Assembly (NCBI GenBank): GCA_015056205.1
Contig: SVGS01000004.1
Span: 1 to 64,000, forward strand
Direction of reading: 5' to 3'
From: Clostridiales bacterium
Lineage (GTDB): Bacteria > Bacillota > Clostridia > Christensenellales > Aristaeellaceae
DNA: 64,000 bases
Position numbers and translations under genes: made by a program. Shown here one piece after another: positions 50,318-59,907 of this stretch. The stretch's first letter is position 1. Each line of letters starts with the position of its first letter. The notes below the pieces were generated by a model, which did not search any database, had not been told where the DNA came from, and was given only the letters and a program-made list of their open reading frames with translations.

Positions 50318-51898
50318 ATGAAAAAGCCTGTCGTACTGGTAGTTATGGACGGCGTGGGAGAAACGCCGAATGAACTGGGAAATATGGTGGCCAAAGCGAC
50401 CACGCCGACCCTGGATGCCATGAAGGAAAAGGATCCCTTCCGGATTATCAAGGCGCATGGGACGGCGGTCGGCCTGCCGACGGATGACGATATGGGCAAC
50501 AGCGAAGTGGGCCACAACGCGCTGGGCTGCGGACAGATTTACTCCCAGGGCGCCAAGCTGGTCAATGAGTCCATCGAATCCGGCAAGATCTATTCCTCGG
50601 ATACCTGGAAGGATCTGATCGCGGGCGTGAAGGCTTCCGGCGGAGCGCTGCACTTCATCGGCCTGCTTTCCGACGGCAATGTGCACAGCAACATTTCCCA
50701 CCTGCTGGCGATGCTGAAGGAAGCGAAAAAGGAAGGCGTCGGCAAAGCCCGGGTTCATATTCTGCTGGACGGGCGCGATGTTCCTGCTACGTCCGCGCTG
50801 GACTATGTGGATCAGCTGGAAGGGACGCTGGCGGAGCTGAACGACGCGTCCTTTGACGGGAGGATCGCCTCCGGCGGCGGCCGGATGGTGGTGACCATGG
50901 ACCGGTATCAGGCGAACTGGGGCATGGTGGAAAAGGGATGGAATCTGCATGTTCACGGGGAAGGCAGAGCTTTTGCTTCCGCCCGGGAAGCGATCGAGAC
51001 CGCCCGCGCGGAGAATCCCGGCGTGATCGACCAGGATCTGCCCGGCTTTGTGATCGCGGAGAACGGTCAGCCCGTCGGCGCCATGAAGGACGGGGATTCC
51101 GTAATCCTCTTCAACTTCCGGGGAGACCGGGCGCTGGAGATTTCCATGGCCTTTGACGGCGATGCTTCCTTTGCCCATTTCGACCGGGGCGCGGTGCCGC
51201 AGGTGAAATACGCCGGCATGCTGGAATATGACGGCGACCTGCATATTCCCCATTCCTATCTGGTGAATCCCCCGCAGATCCGCCATACCCTGACGGAGCT
51301 GCTGGTGGAGAACGGCATCAATGAGTATGCCTGCTCCGAGACGCAGAAGTACGGCCATGTGACCTATTTCTGGAATGGCAACCGCAGCGAAAAGTTCTCC
51401 GAGGAGCTGGAAACCTGGCAGGAGGTTCCTTCCGATGTCCGCTCCTTTGATGAATGCCCCTGGATGAAGGCCACGGAAATCGCGGATCTGGTCATCGCGG
51501 CGATCGCGTCTGGCAAGTACGGCTTTATCCGCTGCAATTTCCCCAACGGCGATATGGTGGGCCATACCGGCAACCTGTACGCTACGGAGATCGCGGTGGA
51601 ATCCGTGGATCTGGAGCTGGCCCGGATTCAGAAGGCCTGCGATGAGCATGGCTGCATCCTGGTGGTGACGGCGGATCACGGCAACTCCGACCAGATGCTG
51701 GAGAAGAACAAAAAGGGCGTGATTTCCGTCCGGACCGCGCACAGCCTGAATCCCGTTCCCTTCATTATTCATGATCCGGACGAGCGCCATGAAATGGATA
51801 CGGAGAGTCCCTTCGGCCTGGCCAATGTAGCCCCCACCGTGGTGGAGCTGCTGGGTCTGAAGCCCTATGACTGCTGGGAAAAATCCATGCTGAAATAA
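50318..51898 (+). CDS. gpmI: 2,3-bisphosphoglycerate-independent phosphoglycerate mutase
   Basis: The 526-residue metalloenzyme interconverts 3- and 2-phosphoglycerate in glycolysis. KPVVLVVMDGVGETPNELGN is the N-terminal metal Asp, and GNSEVGHNALGCG contains the catalytic serine. Metal-binding motifs ILVVTADHGNSDQM and the C-terminal RTAHSLNPVPFI follow. ATG 50318 has GAGGAGGAA upstream; a longer frame begins at 50297. It is monocistronic: a promoter precedes it and a terminator follows. Confidence 0.97.
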   Translation: MKKPVVLVVMDGVGETPNELGNMVAKATTPTLDAMKEKDPFRIIKAHGTAVGLPTDDDMGNSEVGHNALGCGQIYSQGAKLVNESIESGKIYSSDTWKDLIAGVKASGGALHFIGLLSDGNVHSNISHLLAMLKEAKKEGVGKARVHILLDGRDVPATSALDYVDQLEGTLAELNDASFDGRIASGGGRMVVTMDRYQANWGMVEKGWNLHVHGEGRAFASAREAIETARAENPGVIDQDLPGFVIAENGQPVGAMKDGDSVILFNFRGDRALEISMAFDGDASFAHFDRGAVPQVKYAGMLEYDGDLHIPHSYLVNPPQIRHTLTELLVENGINEYACSETQKYGHVTYFWNGNRSEKFSEELETWQEVPSDVRSFDECPWMKATEIADLVIAAIASGKYGFIRCNFPNGDMVGHTGNLYATEIAVESVDLELARIQKACDEHGCILVVTADHGNSDQMLEKNKKGVISVRTAHSLNPVPFIIHDPDERHEMDTESPFGLANVAPTVVELLGLKPYDCWEKSMLK

Positions 51899-51913
51899 TC
51901 AATTCGGATGACT

Positions 51914-51944
51914 GCGGCAGCCGGTGTTCCCGGCTGCCGCTTTT
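51914..51944 (+). terminator. Terminator of gpmI
   Basis: GCGGCAGCCGG-TGTTC-CCGGCTGCCGC forms an 11-bp stem followed by TTTT. Confidence 0.85.
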
Positions 51945-51959
51945 CGCCGGAAAGGAGCC

Positions 51960-53030
51960 ATGATGACAACCGTTTTTCCCGTTGCTTCGGATACGCCGAA
52001 TCTGCGGATTCTGGGGCGGATGGACCGGACCCGGATTCCGCTTGCGCTGGACTGGACCGGAACCGGAGTGGAATTCGGTTTCCGGGGTTCTGACTGCTGG
52101 GCGGAACTGGAGGCGCCGGCGGTCTCGCCTGTTTTCTGGATGATCGTGCTGGCGGACGGCTGCCCGATCGCCCGCTTCCCGGTGGAGCCGGGCCGCCGCT
52201 TCTATCCGCTGCTGCTGGGGCTGGAAGCGGACAAATCCCGCCGCGTGACCCTGATTAAGGAAACGCAGTGTATGCCGGCCTCTCCGGAAGCCACGGTCCT
52301 GCTTCACGCGCTGAGGCTGGAAGGGGAGCTGCAGCCGCTGCCGGAGCCTGTTTACCGTATTGAGTTTATCGGGGATTCCCTGACCAGCGGCGAGGGGGTG
52401 CTGGCGGCGAAGGATAATGAGGAATGGGTGACGCCCTGGTTTTCCGCCCGGGCGGGCTATGCCTGGACCGCCTGCGAACTGCTGCATGCCGAATGCCGCC
52501 TGCTTTCCCAGAGCGGCTACGGGGTGGCCTGGAACTGGGAGCATGATCCGGCCGGAAACATGACGGACGGCTATGAGCTGAATGTGGGTGTGCTTCATGG
52601 CCCGGCCGCGGAGAGCCGGGGCTGCCGGAAACCCTGCAATTTTGCTTCCTGGCAGGCGGACGCGGTCTGCATCCGCCTGCTGACCAACGACTGCGGCGGC
52701 GTTTTCAATACGGGCGGCATGGAAGAGGACCGGCCGCGGATCCTGGAGGGCTGCCTGACTCTGCTGCGAAAGGTGCGTTCCGCCCATCCGCGCGCGAAAA
52801 TCGTCTGGATACTTCCGGATACCGGGCACCATCCGGAACTGGCGGAGGAAGCGGTGGCCCGGGCGAGGGAGGAAGGAATGACCGGTCTTGCCACCTTCGC
52901 CCTCCCGGATTACGGACCGGAGGATTACGGAGCCCGGCAGCATCCGAATGCCGCATGGAACCGGAAGGCAGGGCGGCTGCTGGCGGAGGAACTGAAAATC
53001 ATTCTGACAGGCGGGAGGGATCAGGCATGA
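51960..53030 (+). CDS. SGNH/GDSL-family hydrolase, probable carbohydrate esterase
   Basis: The 356-residue product has an N-terminal ~120-residue jelly-roll. The SGNH domain follows: block I EFIGDSLTSGEGV with the catalytic Ser, ADAVCIRLLTNDCGGVFN as block III, and DYGARQHPN with the catalytic His near the end. Such two-domain proteins resemble CE2-type deacetylases. No signal peptide is seen. It overlaps nagA by 4 bases (ATGA), so the two are co-expressed: deacetylation of sugars is the shared theme. CGGAAAGGAGC precedes ATG 51960. Confidence 0.82.
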   Translation: MMTTVFPVASDTPNLRILGRMDRTRIPLALDWTGTGVEFGFRGSDCWAELEAPAVSPVFWMIVLADGCPIARFPVEPGRRFYPLLLGLEADKSRRVTLIKETQCMPASPEATVLLHALRLEGELQPLPEPVYRIEFIGDSLTSGEGVLAAKDNEEWVTPWFSARAGYAWTACELLHAECRLLSQSGYGVAWNWEHDPAGNMTDGYELNVGVLHGPAAESRGCRKPCNFASWQADAVCIRLLTNDCGGVFNTGGMEEDRPRILEGCLTLLRKVRSAHPRAKIVWILPDTGHHPELAEEAVARAREEGMTGLATFALPDYGPEDYGARQHPNAAWNRKAGRLLAEELKIILTGGRDQA

Positions 53031-54157
53031 TCATCATCAATGCCAAAGCCTGGATGGACGGGCGCTTCCGCACGGACGTTCAGGTCCGGATGGCGGAGGA
53101 CCGGGTGACGGAAACCGGGGAAGGGCTGACCGCCCTTCCGGGGGAGGAAATCCTGGATCTGGAAGGGGATTATCTGCTGCCCGGGTTTGTGGATGTGCAT
53201 ATTCATGGTTATCAGGGGCAGGACGCCATGCGGGGCGAGGAAGCGGTCCGCCGGATGAGCCGGGGACTGTACCGGCTGGGAGTGGCGGCCTTCTGCCCGA
53301 CCACCATGAGCGCCGGCCCGGAGGAAACCCGGCGGGCGGCGGAAGGAATCCGGGCGGTGCGGACGCGGCCGGAGCTCCGGGGCGCCCGGGTGCTGGGCGC
53401 TCATCTGGAAGCGCCCTTCCTGAATCCGGAGAAGGCCGGAGCGCAGCGAAAGGAATGCTTCCGGAATCCGGACTGGGCCTTCCTGGAGAAAATGACCGGC
53501 GGAACGGATATCGTCCGGCTGATCACCCTGGCGCCGGAACTGCCGGGCAGCGAGGCGCTGATCCGCCGCGCGGCCGCCGCGGGAATCCATGTATCCGTCG
53601 GCCATACCGCGGCGGATGCGGAAACCGTGCACCGGGCGGCGGAGTGGGGAGCGGATCATGTCACCCATACCTTCAATGCCCAGAGCCCGCTGAATCACCG
53701 CGCCCCCGGGGTTCCCGGGGCGGCGCTGACCGACGACCGGCTGATCTGCGAGCTGATCTGCGACGGCGTTCATCTGCATCCGGATATTATCCGGCTGGCG
53801 CTGCGGTGCAAGGGAGCGGAGAAGATTGCCGCGATCACCGACGCCATGGAGGCGGCGGGAATGCCGGACGGCAGCTACTCGCTGGGCGGTCAGAAGGTGC
53901 TGGTCCGGCAGGGGGAGGCCCGCCTGGAGGACGGTACGCTGGCCGGCTCCGTGCTGACCATGCCGCAGGCGATGGAAAACCTGATTCATCGCTGGGGGAT
54001 TTCTCCGGAGGAGGCCTGCGCGATGTGCACGTCCTCGCCGGCCGCTTCGGTCGGGGAGGAAAAGGCCGGCCGGATCCTGCCGGGCAGCCCCGCGCCGCTG
54101 ACGCGCTGGAGCGGCGGGTGGCGGATGAAGGGAATCCTGCCGGAAATCAGGGACTGA
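53027..54157 (+). CDS. nagA: N-acetylglucosamine-6-phosphate deacetylase
   Basis: The 376-residue amidohydrolase removes acetate from GlcNAc-6-P. GFVDVHIHGYQGQD is the N-terminal metal motif, HLEAPFLNPEKAGAQ the substrate loop (usual HLEGPF has Gly where this has Ala), SVGHTAADAETVHR and ADHVTHTFNAQSPLNHRAPG carry metal His residues, and ITDAMEAAGMPDG the catalytic Asp. The C-terminus ends in LPGSPAPLTRWSGG, a little shorter than usual. No nagB is adjacent. Confidence 0.94.
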   Translation: MIIINAKAWMDGRFRTDVQVRMAEDRVTETGEGLTALPGEEILDLEGDYLLPGFVDVHIHGYQGQDAMRGEEAVRRMSRGLYRLGVAAFCPTTMSAGPEETRRAAEGIRAVRTRPELRGARVLGAHLEAPFLNPEKAGAQRKECFRNPDWAFLEKMTGGTDIVRLITLAPELPGSEALIRRAAAAGIHVSVGHTAADAETVHRAAEWGADHVTHTFNAQSPLNHRAPGVPGAALTDDRLICELICDGVHLHPDIIRLALRCKGAEKIAAITDAMEAAGMPDGSYSLGGQKVLVRQGEARLEDGTLAGSVLTMPQAMENLIHRWGISPEEACAMCTSSPAASVGEEKAGRILPGSPAPLTRWSGGWRMKGILPEIRD

Positions 54158-54190
54158 CAGGCAAAACACGAAAAAAACACATGAAACGGG

Positions 54191-54221
54191 AATTCTGTTG
54201 TATGATAAATGCAACAGAATT
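54191..54221. promoter_or_regulatory. Inverted repeat AATTCTGTTG-N11-CAACAGAATT
   Basis: Perfect 10-base arms lie between nagA and the TAXI gene; TTTCTG follows. It could be the nagA terminator, since a T-rich stretch follows, or an operator over the TAXI promoter, since TATGAT lies in the loop. Confidence 0.5.
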
Positions 54222-54247
54222 TTCTGATTTGTGAGATGGGAGGAAGA

Positions 54248-55210
54248 ATGATGATGAAAAAATGGATTGCCCTGCTGCTGAGTGTAATGATGGTGCTCTG
54301 TTCCGCGGCCGCGCTGGCGGATTCCCTGACCTTTACCACCGGCGGGACGGCTGGAACCTATTATGCCTACGGTACCGTGCTGGCCAATTATGTGACCAAC
54401 AATTCCGGCGTGGCGGTGACCGCCGTGGCCGGAACCGGCTCCGCCGACAATATCGACGCGCTGGATATCGAGGACGCGCAGCTGGGCTTCGTGCAGAACG
54501 ACGTGGCCAACTACGCCTTTAACGGCATCCGTTTCGAGCGCTATGAAGGAAAGCCCGTCAAGAGCTTTACCGCGATCGCCGCGCTCTACACCGAAACCGT
54601 GCAGCTGGTTACCTGCAATCCCGAAATCAAGAGCATGGCGGATCTGAAGGGCCGCAGCGTGTCCATCGGTTCCTCCGGCTCCGGCGTGTATTTCAACGCG
54701 ATGGATTTCCTGGCCGCCTATGATATGACGGAAGCGGATATTAAGCCCCAGTACCTGTCCTTCGGCGATTCCGCGGAAGCGCTGAAAGACGGAAAGATCG
54801 ACGCCGCCTTCGTCGTGGCCGGCGCGCCGACCCCGGCCGTGACGGATCTGGCCACCAGCAAGGAAACCTATCTCGTCTCTCTGGATGACGAGCATGTGGC
54901 GAAGCTGCAGGAGATCTCCTCCGCTTATACCCGCAGTGTGATCCCCGCCGGCACCTATGCCAACCAGGCGGACGATGTGGTCACCGTCGGCGTGAAGGCG
55001 ACGATCATCGCCAACGGCCAGGTGACGGATGACCAGGCTTACACCATTGTGAAAACGATCTTCGAAGGGAAGGACGCCATCACCGAAGCGCATGCCAAGG
55101 GCGCGGAACTGGATCTGGCCTACGCGTCCACCTGCGGCCTGCCCTATCATCCCGGCGCCGCGAAGTATTTCGCCGAGCAGGGCATCACGGTGGAGACCGC
55201 TGCGCAGTAA
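54248..55210 (+). CDS. TAXI-family TRAP transporter solute-binding protein
   Basis: The 320-residue protein has a signal peptide (WIALLLSVMMVLCSAAALA) and begins its mature chain SLTFTTGGTAGTYYAYGTVL, the TAXI hallmark. It binds an organic acid, often glutamate or another dicarboxylate, outside the membrane. The family motif ADLKGRSVSIGSSGSGVYFN is clear. ATGs at 54248, 54251 and 54254 are tandem; GGGAGGAAG suits the first. It pairs with the membrane gene downstream across a terminator, which suggests most transcripts stop after this abundant binding protein. Confidence 0.93.
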   Translation: MMMKKWIALLLSVMMVLCSAAALADSLTFTTGGTAGTYYAYGTVLANYVTNNSGVAVTAVAGTGSADNIDALDIEDAQLGFVQNDVANYAFNGIRFERYEGKPVKSFTAIAALYTETVQLVTCNPEIKSMADLKGRSVSIGSSGSGVYFNAMDFLAAYDMTEADIKPQYLSFGDSAEALKDGKIDAAFVVAGAPTPAVTDLATSKETYLVSLDDEHVAKLQEISSAYTRSVIPAGTYANQADDVVTVGVKATIIANGQVTDDQAYTIVKTIFEGKDAITEAHAKGAELDLAYASTCGLPYHPGAAKYFAEQGITVETAAQ

Positions 55211-55222
55211 CCGCTGATTCAG

Positions 55223-55258
55223 GAATCCGCCTTTCATCTGTAAAGGCGGATTCTTTTT
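55223..55258 (+). terminator. Terminator between TAXI gene and TRAP permease
   Basis: GAATCCGCCTTT pairs with AAAGGCGGATTC (12 bp), followed by TTTTTCC. It probably lowers the permease level relative to the binding protein. Confidence 0.8.
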
Positions 55259-55319
55259 CCTTCCGTGAGGAAACGGAAGAAACATAGACGGCCCGAAAGA
55301 ATCTGAGGGGAGTTCATCT

Positions 55320-57368
55320 GTGAGTAAGAAAGACAATAAACCGACCCTGCCGCAGGTACCGGCGGCGGAAGAAAAAGGGCATGTCGCGGCCGATGTGAAC
55401 GCGATCATGCGGAAGTATGACCGGGAAAGCAATACCCGGATCTGGGAAGGCGCGCCGAAAATCGTCGTCGGCGTGGTGCTGGCCGCATTTTCCCTGTACT
55501 GCATTTATGTCACGCTGTTTGCGAATTTCCTGGAGCAGGTACGGCTCAGTTCCTTCATGGGCCTGGTCGTGATCATGGGGTATCTGATCTATCCGGCCCG
55601 CAAAGGTCATGTCCGGGTCAATCATATGCCCTGGTATGATATTCTGCTGATGCTGGCCGGCGCCGCAGCCTTCTTTTATTTCACCTTCAACGCCCATACG
55701 CTGCTGAACACCGGCCTGAAGGCGAAGCTGCAGGATCCGGTTTATCTCGCCGCGGGCATTGTCGGGCTGCTGGTGCTCTGCGAGCTGTGCCGCCGCAGCG
55801 TGGGCCTGCCGATTCTCTGCGTGGCCGGAGTGTTTCTGGCCTACACCGTCTACTGGTATGTCAAGGACGGCAAAATGCTGGCGAAAATCGTCCACGAGCT
55901 GTTCTATAATGAAAACGGTCTCTTCTCCACCCCGGTGAATGTGTGCTCGAAGTATATCGTGGTGTTTATTATCTTCGGGGCGTTCCTGGAGAAAACCGGC
56001 ATCTCCGAGTTCTTCATCGCCATGGCCAACGGGCTGACCGGCCGCTACGCCGGGGGCCCCGCGAAGGTGGCGGTGGTTTCCAGCGCCCTGTGCGGTATGG
56101 TATCGGGATCCTCGGTGGGCAATACGGTCACCACGGGTTCCATCACGATCCCCATGATGAAGAAAACGGGTTATGATAAAAACTTCTCCGGCGCGGTGGA
56201 GGCGGCGGCTTCCACCGGCGGTCAGATCATGCCCCCGATCATGGGCGCCGCGGCGTTCCTGATGGCGGATTATCTGGGCGTGCCCTATTCCGATATTATT
56301 GTCCGGGCGATCCTGCCGGCCTGCCTGTACTTCCTGGGCGTCTTCCTTTCGGTTCACCTGGAAGCGAAACGGCTGGGCCTGAGGGGACTGACCAGGGATC
56401 AGCTCCCGGTGCTGAAGGAGCTGCTGAAGGAAAGCTACCTGCTGCTGCCCCTGGCGGTGCTGGTATATCTGGTCTGCTCCCAGACCTTCACGATGCAGTT
56501 TTCCGCGGCGATTTCCATCCTGGCGACCATCGCGGTGGGCGTGATCAGCAATATTCACCGCAATCTCCGTCACGGCAAGGCGCTGAAGACGGGCGAAGGC
56601 ACGCATGACCAGCGGTTCAGGCCGGTGCATGTGTTTGAGGCGCTGGAGAACGGCGGCAAGGGCTGCATTTCCGTTGCGGTGGCCTGCGGCATCGCGGGCA
56701 TTATCTGCGGCTGCCTGACGGTGACGGGCCTGGCGTCCACGGTGATCAATGCCATCGTGACGGTTTCCCAGGGCAAGCTGTTCCTGGGCCTTTTGCTGAC
56801 GATGATCTGCTGTATCATTCTCGGCATGGGCATTCCCACCACAGCCACCTACTGCATCATGGCTTCCACCTGCGCCCCGATTCTGATCCAGATGGGCGTG
56901 CCCATGATCGCAGCTCACTTCTTTGTGTTCTATTACGGAATCGTGGCGGATATCACGCCGCCGGTGGCGCTGGCGGCCTACGCGGGCTCGGCCATCTCCG
57001 GGGGCAGTCCCATGAAGACCGGTGTGAACGCTACCCGTCTGGCGATTGCCGGCTTTATCATCCCCTTTATTTTCGCGCTCAGCCCGAATATGCTGCTGAT
57101 TAACGCAGCCTGGTATGATGTGGTGCTGATCACCGTGACCTCCATCATCGGTATGTACGGCGTCACTTTCGGCCTGAGCGGCTTCAGCGTCTTCGAGAAA
57201 ACCGGCTCCGCCCGGATCGTCGGGTATATTCAGCGGGCGGTTTCCATTGCCGGCGGACTGATGCTGATCTATCCCGGCATCGTGACGGACGTGATCGGCA
57301 TTCTGCTGGTGGGCGGCGTCATGCTCTGGCGGAAGATGAGCGGCCGGAAGGCGGCTCCCGCCGTCTGA
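55320..57368 (+). CDS. TRAP transporter permease, DctQ-DctM fusion (4TM/12TM)
   Basis: The 682-residue membrane protein fuses small and large TRAP subunits. The N-terminal ~30-200 is the DctQ part (AVVIMGYLIYPARKG-like). The large part contains GYDKNFSGAVEAAASTGGQI then MPPIMGAAAFLMADYLGVPY, the TRAP fused-permease signature, and GMGIPTTATYCIMASTCAP. It is normally paired with a TAXI binding protein, here upstream. GTG start at 55320 after AGGGGAG. It imports the solute by Na+ or H+ symport. Confidence 0.94.
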   Translation: MSKKDNKPTLPQVPAAEEKGHVAADVNAIMRKYDRESNTRIWEGAPKIVVGVVLAAFSLYCIYVTLFANFLEQVRLSSFMGLVVIMGYLIYPARKGHVRVNHMPWYDILLMLAGAAAFFYFTFNAHTLLNTGLKAKLQDPVYLAAGIVGLLVLCELCRRSVGLPILCVAGVFLAYTVYWYVKDGKMLAKIVHELFYNENGLFSTPVNVCSKYIVVFIIFGAFLEKTGISEFFIAMANGLTGRYAGGPAKVAVVSSALCGMVSGSSVGNTVTTGSITIPMMKKTGYDKNFSGAVEAAASTGGQIMPPIMGAAAFLMADYLGVPYSDIIVRAILPACLYFLGVFLSVHLEAKRLGLRGLTRDQLPVLKELLKESYLLLPLAVLVYLVCSQTFTMQFSAAISILATIAVGVISNIHRNLRHGKALKTGEGTHDQRFRPVHVFEALENGGKGCISVAVACGIAGIICGCLTVTGLASTVINAIVTVSQGKLFLGLLLTMICCIILGMGIPTTATYCIMASTCAPILIQMGVPMIAAHFFVFYYGIVADITPPVALAAYAGSAISGGSPMKTGVNATRLAIAGFIIPFIFALSPNMLLINAAWYDVVLITVTSIIGMYGVTFGLSGFSVFEKTGSARIVGYIQRAVSIAGGLMLIYPGIVTDVIGILLVGGVMLWRKMSGRKAAPAV

Positions 57369-57410
57369 CGGGTGAATGCCGGCAGCCGGGGAAAAGCGGG
57401 TTCCTGCACA

Positions 57411-57440
57411 AAAAAAGAGCTGTGGATGCGGCTCTTTTTT
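57411..57440 (+). terminator. Terminator of the TRAP operon
   Basis: AAAAAAGAGC pairs with GCTCTTTTTT (10 bp) around a 10-base loop, with its own T-run. Confidence 0.8.
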
Positions 57441-57454
57441 CTGCGCTTCCCGTC

Positions 57455-57483
57455 TTGACGAACCGAACGGGGTAGCATAAACT
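57455..57483 (+). promoter_or_regulatory. Possible promoter of the TPR-fucosidase operon
   Basis: TTGACG (57455-57460), 17 bases and TAAACT (57478-57483) lie 48 bases before the TPR start. The -10 is weak. Confidence 0.4.
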
Positions 57484-57530
57484 TAGATCGATATTCGGAA
57501 CAGGATGAACAGAGGAGCGTCGGGAGTGGA

Positions 57531-58367
57531 ATGAGTCTGGAACGGGAAGACTATGTGGAGCCGGCCTGCGTACTGTGTGGGAAACCGGGAGAGGAGCAGC
57601 GGGCGGAGCCGGTGCCGCTGGGCCGGATTCTGGACCGGCTGCGGCAGTATGAGGACCGGAGCGACTGGGCCGCGGCGGAGCGCCATCTGCTCTACTGGCT
57701 GGCGGAGGCGGAGCAGAACCGGGATCTTCGGGGTCAGCTGATGCTGAATAACGAGCTGATGGGGTTTTACCGGAAGCAGGGGGACCGGGAAAAGGCGCTG
57801 TACCATGCGGATCAGGCCGAGCGGCTGGTGGATGCCCTGGATATGGGGGAAACGGTCACCGCCGGAACCACCTGGATCAATGCTGGCACGGTGCGGGAGG
57901 CCTTCGGGGATCCCGCCGCGGGCCTGCGGTGCTTCGAAAAGGCCCGGGCCAACTATGAGCGGCTGCTGGACCGGCGGGACAGCCGGCTCGGGGGCCTGTA
58001 TAACAATATGGCCCTGGCGCTGACCGCACTGGAGGAATACCGGGAGGCGGAGGTGCTGTTCCGGCTCGCGCTGGATGTGATGGAACATCAGGAAAACGGA
58101 GAGCTGGAGCAGGCGATCACCTGGCTGAACATGGCGGACGCCCTGGAGGCGGAAGTGGGCATGGAGCAGGCGGAGAGCACTGCGGAGGAGTACCTGGACC
58201 GGGCGATGGAGCTGCTGAACGCGGAGCATCTGCCCCGGAACGGATATTATGCCTTCGTATGCGAAAAATGCGCGCCGGTTTACGGCCATTACGGCTTCTT
58301 TCTGCAGGAGGCGGAGCTGAACCGCCGGGCGGCGGAAATCCTGGAAAACGGGCCGGAATCCGACTGA
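57531..58367 (+). CDS. Tetratricopeptide-repeat protein
   Basis: The 278-residue protein contains about four TPR units, for example GFYRKQGDREKALYHADQAE, FGDPAAGLRCFEKARANYER and LYNNMALALTALEEYREAEV. No signal peptide or membrane span is seen. A CVLCGKPG cysteine pair near the N-terminus might bind a metal. TPR repeats mediate protein contacts. It is 26 bases before the fucosidase and so probably shares its transcript; a functional link is unknown. Confidence 0.8.
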   Translation: MSLEREDYVEPACVLCGKPGEEQRAEPVPLGRILDRLRQYEDRSDWAAAERHLLYWLAEAEQNRDLRGQLMLNNELMGFYRKQGDREKALYHADQAERLVDALDMGETVTAGTTWINAGTVREAFGDPAAGLRCFEKARANYERLLDRRDSRLGGLYNNMALALTALEEYREAEVLFRLALDVMEHQENGELEQAITWLNMADALEAEVGMEQAESTAEEYLDRAMELLNAEHLPRNGYYAFVCEKCAPVYGHYGFFLQEAELNRRAAEILENGPESD

Positions 58368-58393
58368 AAAATCAAAACAAGGAGGACAAAAGC

Positions 58394-59893
58394 ATGCATC
58401 CCTATGACGCGGAAAAATGGCTTCGGAAAATTGAGGAAGTGATTGCCGGGGGCCCCTATACGGATACCTGGGCATCCCTGATGGCCCACGGGACGCCCCG
58501 GTGGTTTCAGGACGCGAAATTCGGCATTTTCATCCACTGGGGCGTGTACAGCGTGCCGGCGTTCGATAATGAATGGTATCCCCGGAATATGTATATTCAG
58601 GGGTCGAAAGCGTATGAGCATCACCGCTCCGTTTACGGGGATCACGCCTCCTTCGGCTATAAGGACCTGATTCCCCTGTTCCGGGCGGAACGCTTCGACC
58701 CGAAGGCCTGGTGCGAGCTGTTTAAAAAGGCCGGCGCCCGCTATGTGGTCCCGGTGGCGGAGCATCATGACGGTTTTCAGATGTACCGCAGCGAACTCTC
58801 CCGGTGGAACGCGGCGGAGATGGGTCCCTGCCGGGATACAACCAGAGAGCTGACGGAAGCGATCCGGGAGGCGGGAATGATCAACTGCGCCTCCACCCAC
58901 CGGATTGAGCACTGGTTCTTCCTGAGCCACGGGCGGGATTTCGATTCCGATGTGAAGGCTCATGCGGACGACCGGACGCATCTGTACTGGCCCTCCATGC
59001 CGGTGCCGGACGATCTGATGGCCGGCGACTACGAAGCGGAGCCCGCTCCCTCCCGGGAGTATCTGGAGGACTGGATGATCCGGACGGTGGAAATCATCGA
59101 CCGCTTCCACCCGAAACAGCTGTATTTTGACTGGTGGATTATGCACCGGGCCGCCCGGCCGTACCTCCGGAAGATTGCCGCCTATTACTATAACCGGGCG
59201 GCGGAGTGGGGCGAAGAGGTGATGCTCATCAACAAGATGGGAGCCTTTGTCTACGGAACCGCGACCCGGGATATGGAAAGGGGCGGACTGCGGTTCGCGC
59301 CTCCGGAGCCCTGGCAGACGGATACGGCCATCGCGAAAAACTCCTGGTGCTATACGGAGGGGAATGATTATAAATCCGCCGCCGTGATTCTGCGGGATCT
59401 GACGGACGCGGTGGCCAAGAACGGGTGCATGCTTCTGAACGTCGGCCCGAAGGCGGACGGCACGATTTCGGAAGAGGATACCCGGGTTCTGACGGAAATC
59501 GGCGAATGGCTGTCGGTAAACGGCGAGGCGATCTACGGCAGCCGCCCCTTCATGATCCAGGAGGAGGGACCGACGCAGCCGGCGACCGGCGCGTTCAGCG
59601 ACGGGAAGGAAACGCCCTATACCTCCCGGGATGTGCGCTATACGATAAATCAGGGCTGCCTGTACGCTGTCGCCCTGCGGGGGGACGAGGGCGGAAGCTA
59701 CCGGATGGAAGCCCTGGCGAACCACGGCAAAGACAACAGCCAGTCTACCGCGAACGTGATCGTGGAGCGGGCGGAGGCGCTGGATCCGGCCCTCCGGGTG
59801 GCCGAATGGAAACAGACGGACCGGGGCCTGGAGATCCGGACGGAGGGACCTGTAACGGAGAAGCCCGTGGCTTTCCGGCTGACGCTGATCTGA
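58394..59893 (+). CDS. Alpha-L-fucosidase, GH29 family
   Basis: The 499-residue enzyme shows the GH29 pattern: WFQDAKFGIFIHWGVYSVPA (substrate-binding), EWYPRNMY, YVVPVAEHHDGFQMY, and the nucleophile Asp in KQLYFDWWI. It releases terminal fucose. GGAGGACAAAAGC precedes the ATG at 58394. No signal peptide, so it acts inside the cell on imported oligosaccharides. It fits the mannosidase and galactosidase elsewhere in the window. Confidence 0.93.
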   Translation: MHPYDAEKWLRKIEEVIAGGPYTDTWASLMAHGTPRWFQDAKFGIFIHWGVYSVPAFDNEWYPRNMYIQGSKAYEHHRSVYGDHASFGYKDLIPLFRAERFDPKAWCELFKKAGARYVVPVAEHHDGFQMYRSELSRWNAAEMGPCRDTTRELTEAIREAGMINCASTHRIEHWFFLSHGRDFDSDVKAHADDRTHLYWPSMPVPDDLMAGDYEAEPAPSREYLEDWMIRTVEIIDRFHPKQLYFDWWIMHRAARPYLRKIAAYYYNRAAEWGEEVMLINKMGAFVYGTATRDMERGGLRFAPPEPWQTDTAIAKNSWCYTEGNDYKSAAVILRDLTDAVAKNGCMLLNVGPKADGTISEEDTRVLTEIGEWLSVNGEAIYGSRPFMIQEEGPTQPATGAFSDGKETPYTSRDVRYTINQGCLYAVALRGDEGGSYRMEALANHGKDNSQSTANVIVERAEALDPALRVAEWKQTDRGLEIRTEGPVTEKPVAFRLTLI

Positions 59894-59907
59894 CGCGGAG
59901 GAAAAGC

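Noticed and set aside
55314-56918. 534-codon open frame antisense to the TRAP permease
   Set aside because: His- and Gln-rich shadow of a well-supported membrane protein.
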